Assembly: GCA_016717655.1 (NCBI GenBank)
Contig: JADKFC010000005.1
Location: 186,001 to 250,000, forward strand
DNA length: 64,000 nucleotides
Direction: 5' to 3'
Source: Saprospiraceae bacterium
GTDB lineage: Bacteria > Bacteroidota > Bacteroidia > Chitinophagales > Saprospiraceae
Shown here: positions 47,488 through 56,605 of the stretch, piece by piece
Layout: the number at the start of each line of letters is the position of its first letter
How positions within the stretch are numbered: position 1 is the stretch's first letter
Translations under genes and position numbers: made by a program
The notes under the pieces: model-generated
What the model saw: only the letters and a program-made list of their open reading frames with translations
Databases searched by the model: none
Told to the model about the DNA's origin: nothing

Positions 47488-49676
47488 ATGCACAGCCTCG
47501 AAAAATCACTTAAAGAATACTTTGGCTTTGACACATTTAAAGGAGAGCAGAAGGCAATCATAGAAAGCGTCATGGCTGGCAAAGACACTTTTGTGATCAT
47601 GCCTACAGGAGGTGGTAAATCATTGTGTTACCAGCTGCCCGCTCTATTGTTGCCGGGTACAGCGCTGATTATCTCTCCCCTCATTGCCCTGATGAAAAAC
47701 CAGGTTGACAGCATTCGGGGGTATAGCCAAAGCGACGAATTGGCGGCCTTTCTCAACTCTTCTCTTACAAGGACTCAAATGAGAGAGGTCAAGGAAGGCA
47801 TCACCAATGGCACTACAAAAATGCTGTTTGTAGCCCCTGAAACCCTCACCAAAGACGAAAATATTGAATTTTTTCAGCAAACCAATGTCTCATTTGTTGC
47901 CATAGACGAGGCCCACTGTATCTCAGAATGGGGTCACGACTTTAGACCGGAGTACAGGCGGATCCGCACCATGATCAGTGCCATTGGCACCGACATTCCG
48001 CTGGTTGCCCTTACAGCCACCGCTACCCCAAAAGTTCAGACAGACATCATCAAAAACCTCAATATGAGGGAGGTCAACATCTTTGTTTCTTCCTTCAATA
48101 GAGACAATCTTTTTTATGAAATAAGGCCCAAAATCAATAGAGATCAAACCGTTAGAGAGATTGTTCAGTTCGTTAAGTCAATGCCCGGTAAATCGGGTAT
48201 TATTTATGTACAAGCACGAAAACCACTGAAGAGCTCGCAAAAATTCTGCAGGTCAACGGAGTTAAAGCCTCGCCTTACCACGCGGGCCTGGATGCCAAGG
48301 TGAGAACCAAGGTACAGGACGACTTTTTGATGGAAGAAATTGAGGTGATTGTGGCCACCATCGCCTTTGGCATGGGCATTGACAAGCCCGATGTGCGGTT
48401 TGTGATCCACTATGACATTCCCAAAAGTATTGAAAACTACTACCAGGAAACTGGCAGAGGCGGCAGGGATGGCCTGGAGGGCAAGTGCCTGGCCTTTTAT
48501 TCTTACAAAGATATTCTCAAGCTGGAAAAGTTCCTTAGAGACAAACCTGTTTCAGAAAGAGAGCTGGGTGCCCAACTCATGGATGAAATCATCGCCTACT
48601 CCGAGACCAGTGCCTGCAGAAGAAAGTTTTTGTTGCACTACTTTGGTGAACCCTACGATGAATCCAAGTGTGATAAAAAGTGCGACAATTGTCGCAGCCC
48701 CAAAGACAAGGTGGAGGTCAACAAAGACATGGTGCTTGTGATCAAAGCCATTCTTGAAATCAACGAAAAGTTTCTCATCAAAACGGTGGTTGAGTTTGTT
48801 ACCGGAAAGGCTACCAAAGAAATGAAAGACTTCCGTTTTGATAAGCTTCCACTATTTGGCGCCGGACAGCACCAGGAAGATTTATACTGGCACTCTATCA
48901 TCAGGCATGGCATCTTAAACAACCTGATTGAAAAAGACATAGAACTTTACGGTCTGCTCAGAATAACAGAAACCGGCCATCAGTTTATTGAAAAACCATG
49001 GTCCATCACCATACCCCTCAATCGCGACTTTAGTGATGCAGAAGGCGATGATATTGCTATGGGTGATGGTGCCGGCACCGTGCTGGACGAGACCCTGATG
49101 AAGATGTTGGTGGAGCTCAGAAAAAAAGAAGCCAAAAAACACGCCGTACAACCCTGGATTATTTTCCAGGAGCCTTCGCTCCAGGACATGGCTACCTTTT
49201 ATCCGGTCAGCCTCGAAGACATGCTCAAAATTACAGGGGTCAACCAGGGCAAGGCCGGTAAGTATGGCAAACCTTTTATAGCCCTTATCCAAAAATATGT
49301 AGACGACAATGAGATAGAGAGACCCGATGAAATACTCATTCGTCAGGTAGCCAATAAAAGTAAAGACAAGGTCACCATCATTCAGGGCATTGATAAAAAA
49401 CTACCCCTGGAAGACATCGCTTACAATGTGGGCAAATCCATGGATGAGTTGCTGGAAGAGCTAAACCTGATCGTTGATGGCGGTACTAAAATTGACCTCG
49501 ATTATTATATCGAAGAAGAGGTGGATCAGGACATCATAGAAGAAATTTATGAATATTATCAGGATGCCGAATCCGATTCTATCACAGATGCCTATAAAGC
49601 CCTTAAAGATGAAGACATAACCATGGAAGAAATATGTCTGGTTAGAATTAAGTTCATGTCTGAATTTGCCAACTGA
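47488..49676 (+). CDS. recQ: ATP-dependent DNA helicase RecQ, one frameshift
   Basis: The first part has Walker A MPTGGGKSLCYQLPALL, ALTATATPKV and the DEAH-type motif IDEAHCISEWGHDFRPEY. Frame breaks at the A4 run 48219-48222, which should be A5 (restoring QARKTTEELAKILQVNGVKASPYHAGLDAK). The rest has GRGGRDG, the zinc-binding Cys set (SACRRKFLLHYFGE, CDKKCDNC), winged-helix and an HRDC-like C-terminal region. Restored length is about 730 residues, normal for Bacteroidota. A 3'-5' helicase in recombination and repair. The homopolymer location points to sequencing error. Confidence 0.95.
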
Positions 49677-49679
49677 TCT

Positions 49680-50114
49680 ATGTCAGACCTTGTCATCATC
49701 AATGGACCCAACTTGAACCTGGTGGGGATAAGACAGCCGGAAGTCTATGGTTATCAGTCGTTTGATAACTTTTTACCGGAGCTTAGGCAGCAATTTTTGC
49801 CGCTGCAAATACACTATCTCCAAAGCAATCATGAAGGTTTACTCATAGATTGGTTGCATGAATTTGGCTTTAGTGCAAAGGGCATTGTATTGAATGCAGG
49901 TGGCTTGACCCATACTTCAGTGGCATTGGCAGATGCGGTGGCTTCCATAACTACTCCGGTGGCTGAAGTTCATTTAAGCAACATTTATGAACGGGAGCCA
50001 TTCAGACACCATTCCTATTTATATCCGGTTTGTGCATTTAGTGTGGTTGGAAAAGGCATGGAGGGCTATCGCGAAGCTTTGATCAAACTCTTGGAAATCA
50101 ATACCCAAAAGTAG
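49680..50114 (+). CDS. aroQ: 3-dehydroquinate dehydratase, type II
   Basis: 144 residues, typical length. The signature INGPNLNLVGIRQPEVYG opens the protein; QSNHEGLLIDWLHE, NAGGLTHTSVALADA and EVHLSNIYEREPFRHHSY follow, including the catalytic Tyr and His positions of the family. It removes water from 3-dehydroquinate in the shikimate pathway. It begins 3 nt after recQ and is likely co-transcribed. Confidence 0.96.
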   Translation: MSDLVIINGPNLNLVGIRQPEVYGYQSFDNFLPELRQQFLPLQIHYLQSNHEGLLIDWLHEFGFSAKGIVLNAGGLTHTSVALADAVASITTPVAEVHLSNIYEREPFRHHSYLYPVCAFSVVGKGMEGYREALIKLLEINTQK

Positions 50115-50188
50115 CCTTACTCGCTGCCCTATACGAATAGTCACAGCTGGGATAACATTGAAAAAGTATAATTGACATCAAAAATTAA

Positions 50189-50196
50189 TATATTTG
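50189..50196 (+). promoter_or_regulatory. -7 box of the gene at 50237
   Basis: TATATTTG, a full consensus match, 40 nt before the ATG; no -33 element at the expected distance. Confidence 0.5.
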
Positions 50197-50236
50197 TCTG
50201 TCAAATCTTAATTATTAACTAAAAATGATTGTATAC

Positions 50237-50731
50237 ATGAAAACACTTAGACTTCTTTTCGCTACTCTTTTTGTAGTGGCATTTCTTAGCGGAACCAACG
50301 CGCAGGATTACAAGTCTGCCATTGGTGCCAAATTGGGATATGGTTTGGTAGCCAGCTACAAAACATTTCTGAATGAAAAAAGCGCTGTGGATATCTTTGG
50401 TGGTATCAGATGGGGAGGAATCGCTGCTGGTGCCTACTATGAAATCCACAAACCAATCAAATCAGTTGAAAGATTGAAATGGTACTGGGGTGGTGGTGCT
50501 TCATTCACAACCTGGGATTATGGATATGCAGATTATGATTCATACTATGAATTGGGGGTTTCCGGAGTTCTGGGCTTGGACTACACTTTTGATGATTATC
50601 CGGTAAACGTGAGTGTTGACTGGGCTCCAACCATCGTTTTGGTTGATTCATGGGACTATCCATATGGATCTCTTAGCAGATTCAGATCAGGCTACGGTGC
50701 CTTCTCTGTAAGATACATTTTGGGTAAATAA
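50237..50731 (+). CDS. Small outer-membrane beta-barrel protein
   Basis: 164 residues from ATG 50237, which gives a clean signal peptide (MKTLRLLFATLFVVAFLSGTNAQ); an ATG at 50225 adds four residues. The mature part is rich in Gly, Tyr and Trp with alternating beta strands (AIGAKLGYGLVASYKTF, GAFSVRYILGK), as in small OmpW/opacity-like barrels of Bacteroidota. Function unknown. It has its own promoter and terminator. Confidence 0.8.
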   Translation: MKTLRLLFATLFVVAFLSGTNAQDYKSAIGAKLGYGLVASYKTFLNEKSAVDIFGGIRWGGIAAGAYYEIHKPIKSVERLKWYWGGGASFTTWDYGYADYDSYYELGVSGVLGLDYTFDDYPVNVSVDWAPTIVLVDSWDYPYGSLSRFRSGYGAFSVRYILGK

Positions 50732-50753
50732 TTCTTACCTACAAATTAAGTTA

Positions 50754-50787
50754 AGCCGGTTCTCCTTCTCAGGGGACCGGCTTTTTT
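50754..50787 (+). terminator. Rho-independent terminator
   Basis: AGCCGG-TTCTCC and GGGGA-CCGGCT form a long stem with a short loop, followed by six T, 23 nt after the barrel gene stop. Confidence 0.88.
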
Positions 50788-50821
50788 ATTTCACCTTTCA
50801 CTACATTGAGAAAAAAGGGAC

Positions 50822-51718
50822 ATGAATGAAAGATTGGCTTTTATGGTTATCCTGCTTTTTAGTGTTCTTTTATTTACTTTGTCAACTTTGAGTGCTGAAA
50901 AGTATGAGTTTTTCGGAGCCATCAAATTGTATGGAAAGGACGAAGCCTCAATCACTTATAAGCTGGTTATCACGGAAACCAATGGCAAATTGACGGGTTA
51001 TTCTCTTACAGATGTGGCCGGACCCCATGAAACTAAAAATATCATCGAAGGAAGCTTTGATAGCAAGACCAATATGCTGGTATTCAAGGAGAAAGACATC
51101 GTATATACCAAAAGTCCCGTTTCCGGCGATTTATTTTGTTTTGTCAACTTTGAAGGAAAGGTCAAATTGAGATCGAGCAAGCCCAAAATTGATGGCAATT
51201 TCAAAGGAATGTTTAAAAACAAGTCCAAATGTATAGATGGCACTATCACTTTGGTAGGTTCTGAGAGAGTGCAAAAACTTTTGGGAAAGGTCAATAACAA
51301 AATCCAAAAGTCGAATGAAGTGCCGGATAGTATGAAAGTAAAATACAATCCTGTTACCGTATTTGACAGTATGCAGATCAACCACCTCATGCCTACTCAA
51401 AACATCAGCATTTTTGATTTGTCAAGCACAGTAAGTTTTGAAATCTGGGATAAAGAAAAAGAGGATGGCGACATTATCAACCTTTATCACAACGGAAAGA
51501 CTATTTTGACCAATTTTGCTGTAACCAAGCAAAAGAAAAAAATTGATGTTATCCTCAGCAGTGAAAACAACGTATTTATGATTGAGGCCGTTAATGAGGG
51601 AAAATTTGCCCCCAATACAGCCATGATTCTATTTACAGGTAACAATCCTGTAGAAATGCAGTCAAATCTTAGGAAGGGGGAAACCACTTCTATTTCAATT
51701 GTAAAAAGGCAGGAGTAA
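50822..51718 (+). CDS. Hypothetical secreted protein, 298 residues
   Basis: Signal peptide or N-terminal anchor (MNERLAFMVILLFSVLLFTLSTLSA), then two beta-rich halves. Residues about 25-145 resemble a small lipocalin-like or META-like barrel in pattern (TYKLVITETNGKLTGYSLTDV). The second half (about 200-298) contains SFEIWDKEKEDGDIINLYHNGKTIL and IEAVNEGKFAPNTAMI, a beta-sandwich seen at the ends of other Bacteroidota secreted proteins. No catalytic motif recognised. Role unknown. Confidence 0.7.
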   Translation: MNERLAFMVILLFSVLLFTLSTLSAEKYEFFGAIKLYGKDEASITYKLVITETNGKLTGYSLTDVAGPHETKNIIEGSFDSKTNMLVFKEKDIVYTKSPVSGDLFCFVNFEGKVKLRSSKPKIDGNFKGMFKNKSKCIDGTITLVGSERVQKLLGKVNNKIQKSNEVPDSMKVKYNPVTVFDSMQINHLMPTQNISIFDLSSTVSFEIWDKEKEDGDIINLYHNGKTILTNFAVTKQKKKIDVILSSENNVFMIEAVNEGKFAPNTAMILFTGNNPVEMQSNLRKGETTSISIVKRQE

Positions 51719-51756
51719 TTTTTTTCAGCTTGGTTTATAAAGCTTGGGCTTAACTC

Positions 51757-52173
51757 TTAATGATTTTCAGCCGGGAAACAAACACTGTTTCTGGGTGTTT
51801 CCCACAACCTTACCCTAATATCGTACTCACTTTCGATGTGTTGTCGCAACCATGTGTAGATTACAAAACATATGTGCTCTGCTGAAGGAATCAGGGTTTG
51901 GAATTCCGCCACCTGAAGATTGAGGTTTTTATGGTCTAGTTTTTTCTCCACTTCCAGCTCAATGATTTGTTGAAGTTTTCCCAGATCATAAACATAGCCG
52001 GTTTGAGGGTCTACTTCACCCGTAACACATACTTCGAGCTCGTAATTGTGTCCATGAAAATAGGGATTGTTGCAAAGTCCAAACACTGCTTCGGTTTTAG
52101 CATCATCCAAGGCTGGATTATAGATGCGGTGCGCAGCATTAAAATGGGCTCTTCTATAGACCGAAAGTCGCAT
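51757..52173 (-). CDS. queD: 6-carboxy-5,6,7,8-tetrahydropterin synthase (QueD/PTPS family)
   Basis: 138 residues. Zinc ligands His15 (FNAAHR), His40 and His42 (FHGHNYELEV) and the catalytic Cys34 (FGLCNN) are all present, followed by VYDLGKLQQIIE, LDHKNLN and VRLWETPRN. The enzyme makes carboxytetrahydropterin from dihydroneopterin triphosphate in the queuosine pathway. It stands alone here; no other queuosine gene or preQ1-type riboswitch was seen. Confidence 0.93.
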   Translation of the reverse strand: MRLSVYRRAHFNAAHRIYNPALDDAKTEAVFGLCNNPYFHGHNYELEVCVTGEVDPQTGYVYDLGKLQQIIELEVEKKLDHKNLNLQVAEFQTLIPSAEHICFVIYTWLRQHIESEYDIRVRLWETPRNSVCFPAENH

Positions 52174-52311
52174 GGTGATGGGTTTATATCTGATAATTAA
52201 ACAAATACCATTGAAATTGTTGCCGAATTTTGTTTGGCTTTTTCAACAAGGGCTTATATATGTTGTTAATATTCAATAAGATATAATGTTTTTGATGTCT
52301 TAAAAATGACT

Positions 52312-52319
52312 TATCTTTG
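52312..52319 (+). promoter_or_regulatory. -7 box of the mre operon
   Basis: TATCTTTG with a TTTG 16-17 nt upstream (52291-52294). The mreC ATG is only 8 nt behind the box, so the transcript would have almost no leader. Confidence 0.6.
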
Positions 52320-52327
52320 GGGTTCAG

Positions 52328-53158
52328 ATGAAAAATGCCATTGAATTATTACTTCGTTTTGGCTACCATTTGCTGTTTCTGGCAATGGAATTCCTCTGCT
52401 TTTATATTATTATCAACTACAACCGCGAGCAAAAGGGCATCTTTTTGCATTCTGCCAATCTTTTTTCCACTTCCATAGACGCACGGGTTGATAAGGTCAA
52501 CCAATACCTCCGTCTGGACATGGAAAATGACAGTCTGCATAAACAAAATGCAAGGTTGATTAAAAAATTTATCGATTACGACCTCAATTCGAGTCTCCAC
52601 GACAATGATACCCTGGCTGTTGATTCTTCCAAATACCAACTCCTTGCGGTAGATATTTGTAATTCCAATTTCAGACTCCGCGACAACTATCTTACCCTTT
52701 GTGCCGGAGAAAACTTGGGCATCACGCCGGATATGGGAGTAGTAAGTCAAAATGGCATTGTTGGCATTGTCAAAAAAGTAAGCCAAAATTTTAGTGTTGT
52801 TATGAGCATCCTCCATAGTCAGAGCAATATTAGCTGTTTGATCAAAAGAAACAACAGCAACGGTATGCTCACATGGGAAATGGGCAACCCTAAAATCATG
52901 CACCTTGAGTCCATACCCAAACACAAAACAGTGTTGGTTGGCGATACTGTAATAACCAGTGGTTATTCTACCATCTTCCCTAAAGGTATCCAGGTGGGTA
53001 AGGTAAAAACAGTTGTGCTCGAACCCGGCAGCAACAGTTATACCATAGAAGTTGAATTGTTTAACGATCCCACGGCCTGGGATGCTCTTTATGTCATTGC
53101 CAATCGTCTTTCAGGAGAACAAAAAAGACTAGAAGCAGAAATTCTACAAAATGAATAG
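52328..53158 (+). CDS. mreC: Rod shape-determining protein MreC
   Basis: 276 residues: one N-terminal membrane helix (GYHLLFLAMEFLCFYIIINY), a coiled-coil stretch (about 45-80), then a beta-rich periplasmic region with NLGITPDMGVVSQNGIVGIV and VITSGYSTIFPKGIQVGKV, the MreC pattern. It is part of the elongasome scaffold for cell-wall growth. It overlaps mreD by 8 nt. No mreB lies upstream in the window. Confidence 0.93.
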   Translation: MKNAIELLLRFGYHLLFLAMEFLCFYIIINYNREQKGIFLHSANLFSTSIDARVDKVNQYLRLDMENDSLHKQNARLIKKFIDYDLNSSLHDNDTLAVDSSKYQLLAVDICNSNFRLRDNYLTLCAGENLGITPDMGVVSQNGIVGIVKKVSQNFSVVMSILHSQSNISCLIKRNNSNGMLTWEMGNPKIMHLESIPKHKTVLVGDTVITSGYSTIFPKGIQVGKVKTVVLEPGSNSYTIEVELFNDPTAWDALYVIANRLSGEQKRLEAEILQNE

Positions 53159-53675
53159 TTCGGTAGTATATGCCAATTTGTGGAGATTTCTCCTCTATTT
53201 TCTTTTTCAGATCATAGTCTGCAGAAGGGTGGATCTTTCCATTGGAACGTTTGATTACATTCATCTTTTGGTGTATCCCTTGCCCATATTGATGCTACCC
53301 ATGAAAACACCCCGCGCGCTCACACTGATTTTGGCTTTTGTCTACGGCATGTTGATCGATGGTTTTTATAATTCTCCCGGTGTACATGCATCAGCTCTTG
53401 TTTTTACGGCCTACATCAAAAGCATCATCTTACGTTTTCTGGAACCCTTTGAAGGATACAATGCAGACGATTATCCAACCATTCAAAAAATGGGTTTGGG
53501 CTGGTTTATGAGTTTTGTCAGCTTACTTTTGCTGCTACACTGTTTTTTCTATTTTAGTGTTGAAGCTTTCTCTTTCGTTTACTTTTTTCATATTTTTATG
53601 AACACCATTTTTAGTTTCATAACCTCAATGGCGGTCATCGTTTTGTTCCAACTCATTTTCAGACCTAAGTATTAA
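53151..53675 (+). CDS. mreD: Rod shape-determining protein MreD
   Basis: 174 residues, mostly membrane helices (five or six). The motif LVYPLPILMLPMKTPRALTLILAFVYGMLIDGFY is the family core; position between mreC and mrdA settles the call. Integral inner-membrane elongasome component. It shares its last base with the mrdA start. Confidence 0.9.
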   Translation: MNSSVVYANLWRFLLYFLFQIIVCRRVDLSIGTFDYIHLLVYPLPILMLPMKTPRALTLILAFVYGMLIDGFYNSPGVHASALVFTAYIKSIILRFLEPFEGYNADDYPTIQKMGLGWFMSFVSLLLLLHCFFYFSVEAFSFVYFFHIFMNTIFSFITSMAVIVLFQLIFRPKY

Positions 53676-55547
53676 TGATCAATCTGGCCAACAGAAGAAA
53701 TAACATCATCATTTTTGTTGCCCTTTGCGGAAGCATGCTTTTATTCAAAGCGGCTCACCTGCAATTGTTAGATGTCAAATACAAGGAGAAAGCAAAAAAA
53801 GCTGCACTCTACAAAAACGTATTGTATCCTTCGAGGGGAATGGTCATGGACAGGAATGAAAAACTACTGGTAACCAATGCCCCTCTTTACGATCTCAATG
53901 TTATATACAGAAACATTGACCCAAAGATGGATACCGCAGAGTTTTGTACTTTGCTGGGCATCAACAAAACAACCTTTATCAAAAACCTAGAAAAAGACTG
54001 GAAAAATCCCCTATATCACAAATCGGTCCCCTTTCCCTTTCTTACTAAGATAAGGCCAGAACAATTTGCCCGCTTCTTTGAACACCTCCATAAATTCCCT
54101 GGCTTTTATCCGGTATTAAAAAGCATTCGTTCCTATCCCCACCACAATGCTGCCCATGTGCTGGGTTATCTGGGTGAAGTAAACTGGAATGTCATCAATA
54201 AATCTGCTGGTGAATACAGCCTGGGTGATTATATTGGTATTTCGGGTCTGGAAAAGGGAATGGAAAAAAAACTGAAAGGTAAAAAGGGCATCAGTTATGT
54301 ACTGAAAGACAATCTTGGCAGGCAGGTAGGATTGTTTGACAATGGCCGATTGGATTCCATGGCCCTATCTGGTTTTGACATGATGTCTGGCCTCGACCTG
54401 GAGCTGCAGGAATATGGAGAAGCCCTTATGAAAGGCCGAAGAGGTGCCATTGTAGCTATAGAACCCTCTACTGGCGAAATCCTGGCCATGGTCAGTGCCC
54501 CTTCTTATGATCCCAACAGCATAGCCCTTGATAAAAACAGAAGTATTGCCTTTGACAGCCTGCTTTCTGATACCATCAATCGTCCCTTCCTGGATAGAAG
54601 CCTCATTGCCAACTATCCTCCTGGATCGATTTTTAAGCCGGTATTTTCATTGATTGCCTTGCAAAAAGGCATTGTTCAGCCCAACACTTCCTTTTATTGC
54701 GATGGCGCTTATGAAATTTCATCATCCAAGGCACAAAAATGCCATTCCCATCCGCCTATTAGCAATATCGGTTCGGCCATTCAATATTCGTGCAACTCTT
54801 ATTACTATCACCTGATGCGCCAGTTTGTGAATCAATACGGATTTAAAAGACCCGGGCTGGGACTTGACACCCTGGTTTCTTATTTAAAAGAATTTGGACT
54901 GGGACAAAAACTGGGAGTTGAGAACCCGTCAGAAATTGCTGGCTTTGTTGCCCGATTCGAAATACTACGATCGCTTATACCGAAGAGAAGTCAATGGCTG
55001 GAAAGCTACCTATATGCTCTCCATTGGCATTGGTCAGGGAGAACTTCAAGTATCAACTCTTCAGATGGCCAATCTTGCTACCGTGATTGCTAATCGGGGT
55101 TATTATTATCCGCCCCATCTCATCAAAAAATACCACAACACTTCCGAGCCCATTGACATCAAATTCAGGACAAAAAGAAAGGTACGGATTGATTACAAGT
55201 ATTTTGATCCCGTCATTGATGGCATGCAGTTGGCCGTTGAAGCAGGTACCGCCAGGGCGGCTATTCTTCCTGGAATCACAGTCTGTGGCAAGACCGGAAC
55301 TTCCCAAAACAGGGGCAAAGACCACTCGGTATTTTTTGGTTTTGCGCCCCGCGAAAATCCCAAAATTGCCATTGCCGTTTATGTTGAACACGGCGGCTGG
55401 GGAGGTGAAACAGCCACTCCTATTGCCGGCCTGATGATTGAGAAATTTATCAAAAGAGAAATCTCTCCTGAAAAAAAACAGTGGGAAGAAAGAATGATGG
55501 ACAAGACGGCCATCAAGGTACTGGCTGACAATTCTTATCAAGATTAA
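53675..55547 (+). CDS. mrdA: Penicillin-binding protein 2 (transpeptidase), one frameshift
   Basis: The first part has an N-terminal anchor helix (IIIFVALCGSMLLFKAAHLQLL), a PBP dimerisation domain (GRMVMDRNEKLLVTN-type), LGYLGEVN, GLEKGMEKKLKG and the catalytic S-x-x-K in YPPGSIFKP, then SCN (SCNSYYY). Frame is lost by one extra base near 54950 (expected GFVPDSKYYDRLY). The rest carries the third motif KTGTSQN and ends at 55547. Restored length is about 624 residues. It cross-links peptidoglycan during elongation. As a normally indispensable gene, the break is likely a sequence error. Confidence 0.94.
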
Positions 55548-55548
55548 A

Positions 55549-56037
55549 ATGAAGATCTCCTGTATTGTGGCAATGAATCACCAAAGAGTGATAGGTGCTG
55601 GTAACCAAATACCCTGGTATCTGCCCGCAGACTTAAAATATTTTAAAAAAACCACCGTCGGTCATGCCGTAATCATGGGTAGAAACTGTTTTGAATCCAT
55701 TGGCAGGCCCCTGCCCAATAGAACCAACATAGTTATTTCCCGCGATGCCTTTTTTATTGCTTCTTCTTGTCTCGTTGTAAGATCAATTGAGGAAGCACTA
55801 GAAGCGGCTCACAACATGGGGGAATCAGAGGTTTTTGTTACCGGCGGGGGTCAGATCTATGATCAAACCCAAGATCTTTGGGACAAGCTATATCTTACCC
55901 AGGTAGACTGCAATTGTGAGGGTGACGTTTTTTTCCCGGACTTAGACCTCACAAAATGGAAGTTAGATGAAGAAATTAAAGGCCAAAAGGATGACAAAAA
56001 TGTATATGACCATTCTTTTTTGACCTATCACCGTTGA
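55549..56037 (+). CDS. folA: Dihydrofolate reductase
   Basis: 162 residues, typical length: VAMNHQRVIGAGNQIPWYLPADLKYFKKTT, IMGRNCFESIGRPLPNRTNIV and FVTGGGQIYDQ cover the folate and NADPH sites. It reduces dihydrofolate to tetrahydrofolate. It starts one base after the mrdA stop, so it is the fourth gene of the mre operon; rodA, which usually follows mrdA, is absent. Confidence 0.96.
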   Translation: MKISCIVAMNHQRVIGAGNQIPWYLPADLKYFKKTTVGHAVIMGRNCFESIGRPLPNRTNIVISRDAFFIASSCLVVRSIEEALEAAHNMGESEVFVTGGGQIYDQTQDLWDKLYLTQVDCNCEGDVFFPDLDLTKWKLDEEIKGQKDDKNVYDHSFLTYHR

Positions 56038-56110
56038 TGGTTTTTTGAAAAAGGAAGGCATAATAAAAAGCTATTGATTATCTTAGTTTTTTATTTCAAT
56101 AAACACTACC

Positions 56111-56596
56111 ATGAAAAAAATTGCCACTATAGTAATTGTACTGCTGATTGTCATACAATTTTTTAAACCGGAAAGAAATCTATCTGACGACCAAAGTCAC
56201 CACATTTCCACAAAGTATGATTTTCCTGAAGAAATAGCGGCCATTTCCAAAGCGGCTTGTGATGATTGTCACTCTAACAAAACCACTTATCCATGGTATG
56301 CCAATGTACAACCTGCTGCCTGGTGGCTAAGTCAACATGTCAATGATGGTAAAAAGCACTTGAATTTTTCGGAATTTACCAAAAGAAGGATTGCCGTGCA
56401 AAATCACAAACTGGAGGAAATAGTAGAAATGGTGGAAGAAGGAGAAATGCCATTAAAATCTTATACCTGGCTGGGACTTCACCCTGATGCCAAACTTACC
56501 CAGGATCAGAGATCACAACTCATTTCATGGGCAAAAGCACAAATGGATACCATCAAAACCCACTACCCTGCAGATTCATTGATTTTAAAAAGATAA
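56111..56596 (+). CDS. Haem-binding domain protein (c-type, CxxCH)
   Basis: 161 residues: a membrane anchor (ATIVIVLLIVIQFF), then CDDCHSNKTTYPWYANVQPAAWWLSQHV, the haem-binding domain found in small Bacteroidota cytochrome-like proteins. One CxxCH motif means one covalently bound haem. It should sit in the periplasm and carry electrons; partners unknown. It lies 73 nt after folA and may be transcribed separately. Confidence 0.88.
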   Translation: MKKIATIVIVLLIVIQFFKPERNLSDDQSHHISTKYDFPEEIAAISKAACDDCHSNKTTYPWYANVQPAAWWLSQHVNDGKKHLNFSEFTKRRIAVQNHKLEEIVEMVEEGEMPLKSYTWLGLHPDAKLTQDQRSQLISWAKAQMDTIKTHYPADSLILKR

Positions 56597-56605
56597 GCAC
56601 AAATA

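Noticed and set aside
51757..52330. preQ1-type riboswitch before queD
   Set aside because: No matching hairpin or conserved core seen in the upstream 150 nt.
52349..52924. 191-residue open frame antisense to mreC
   Set aside because: Shadow of mreC; no independent signals.
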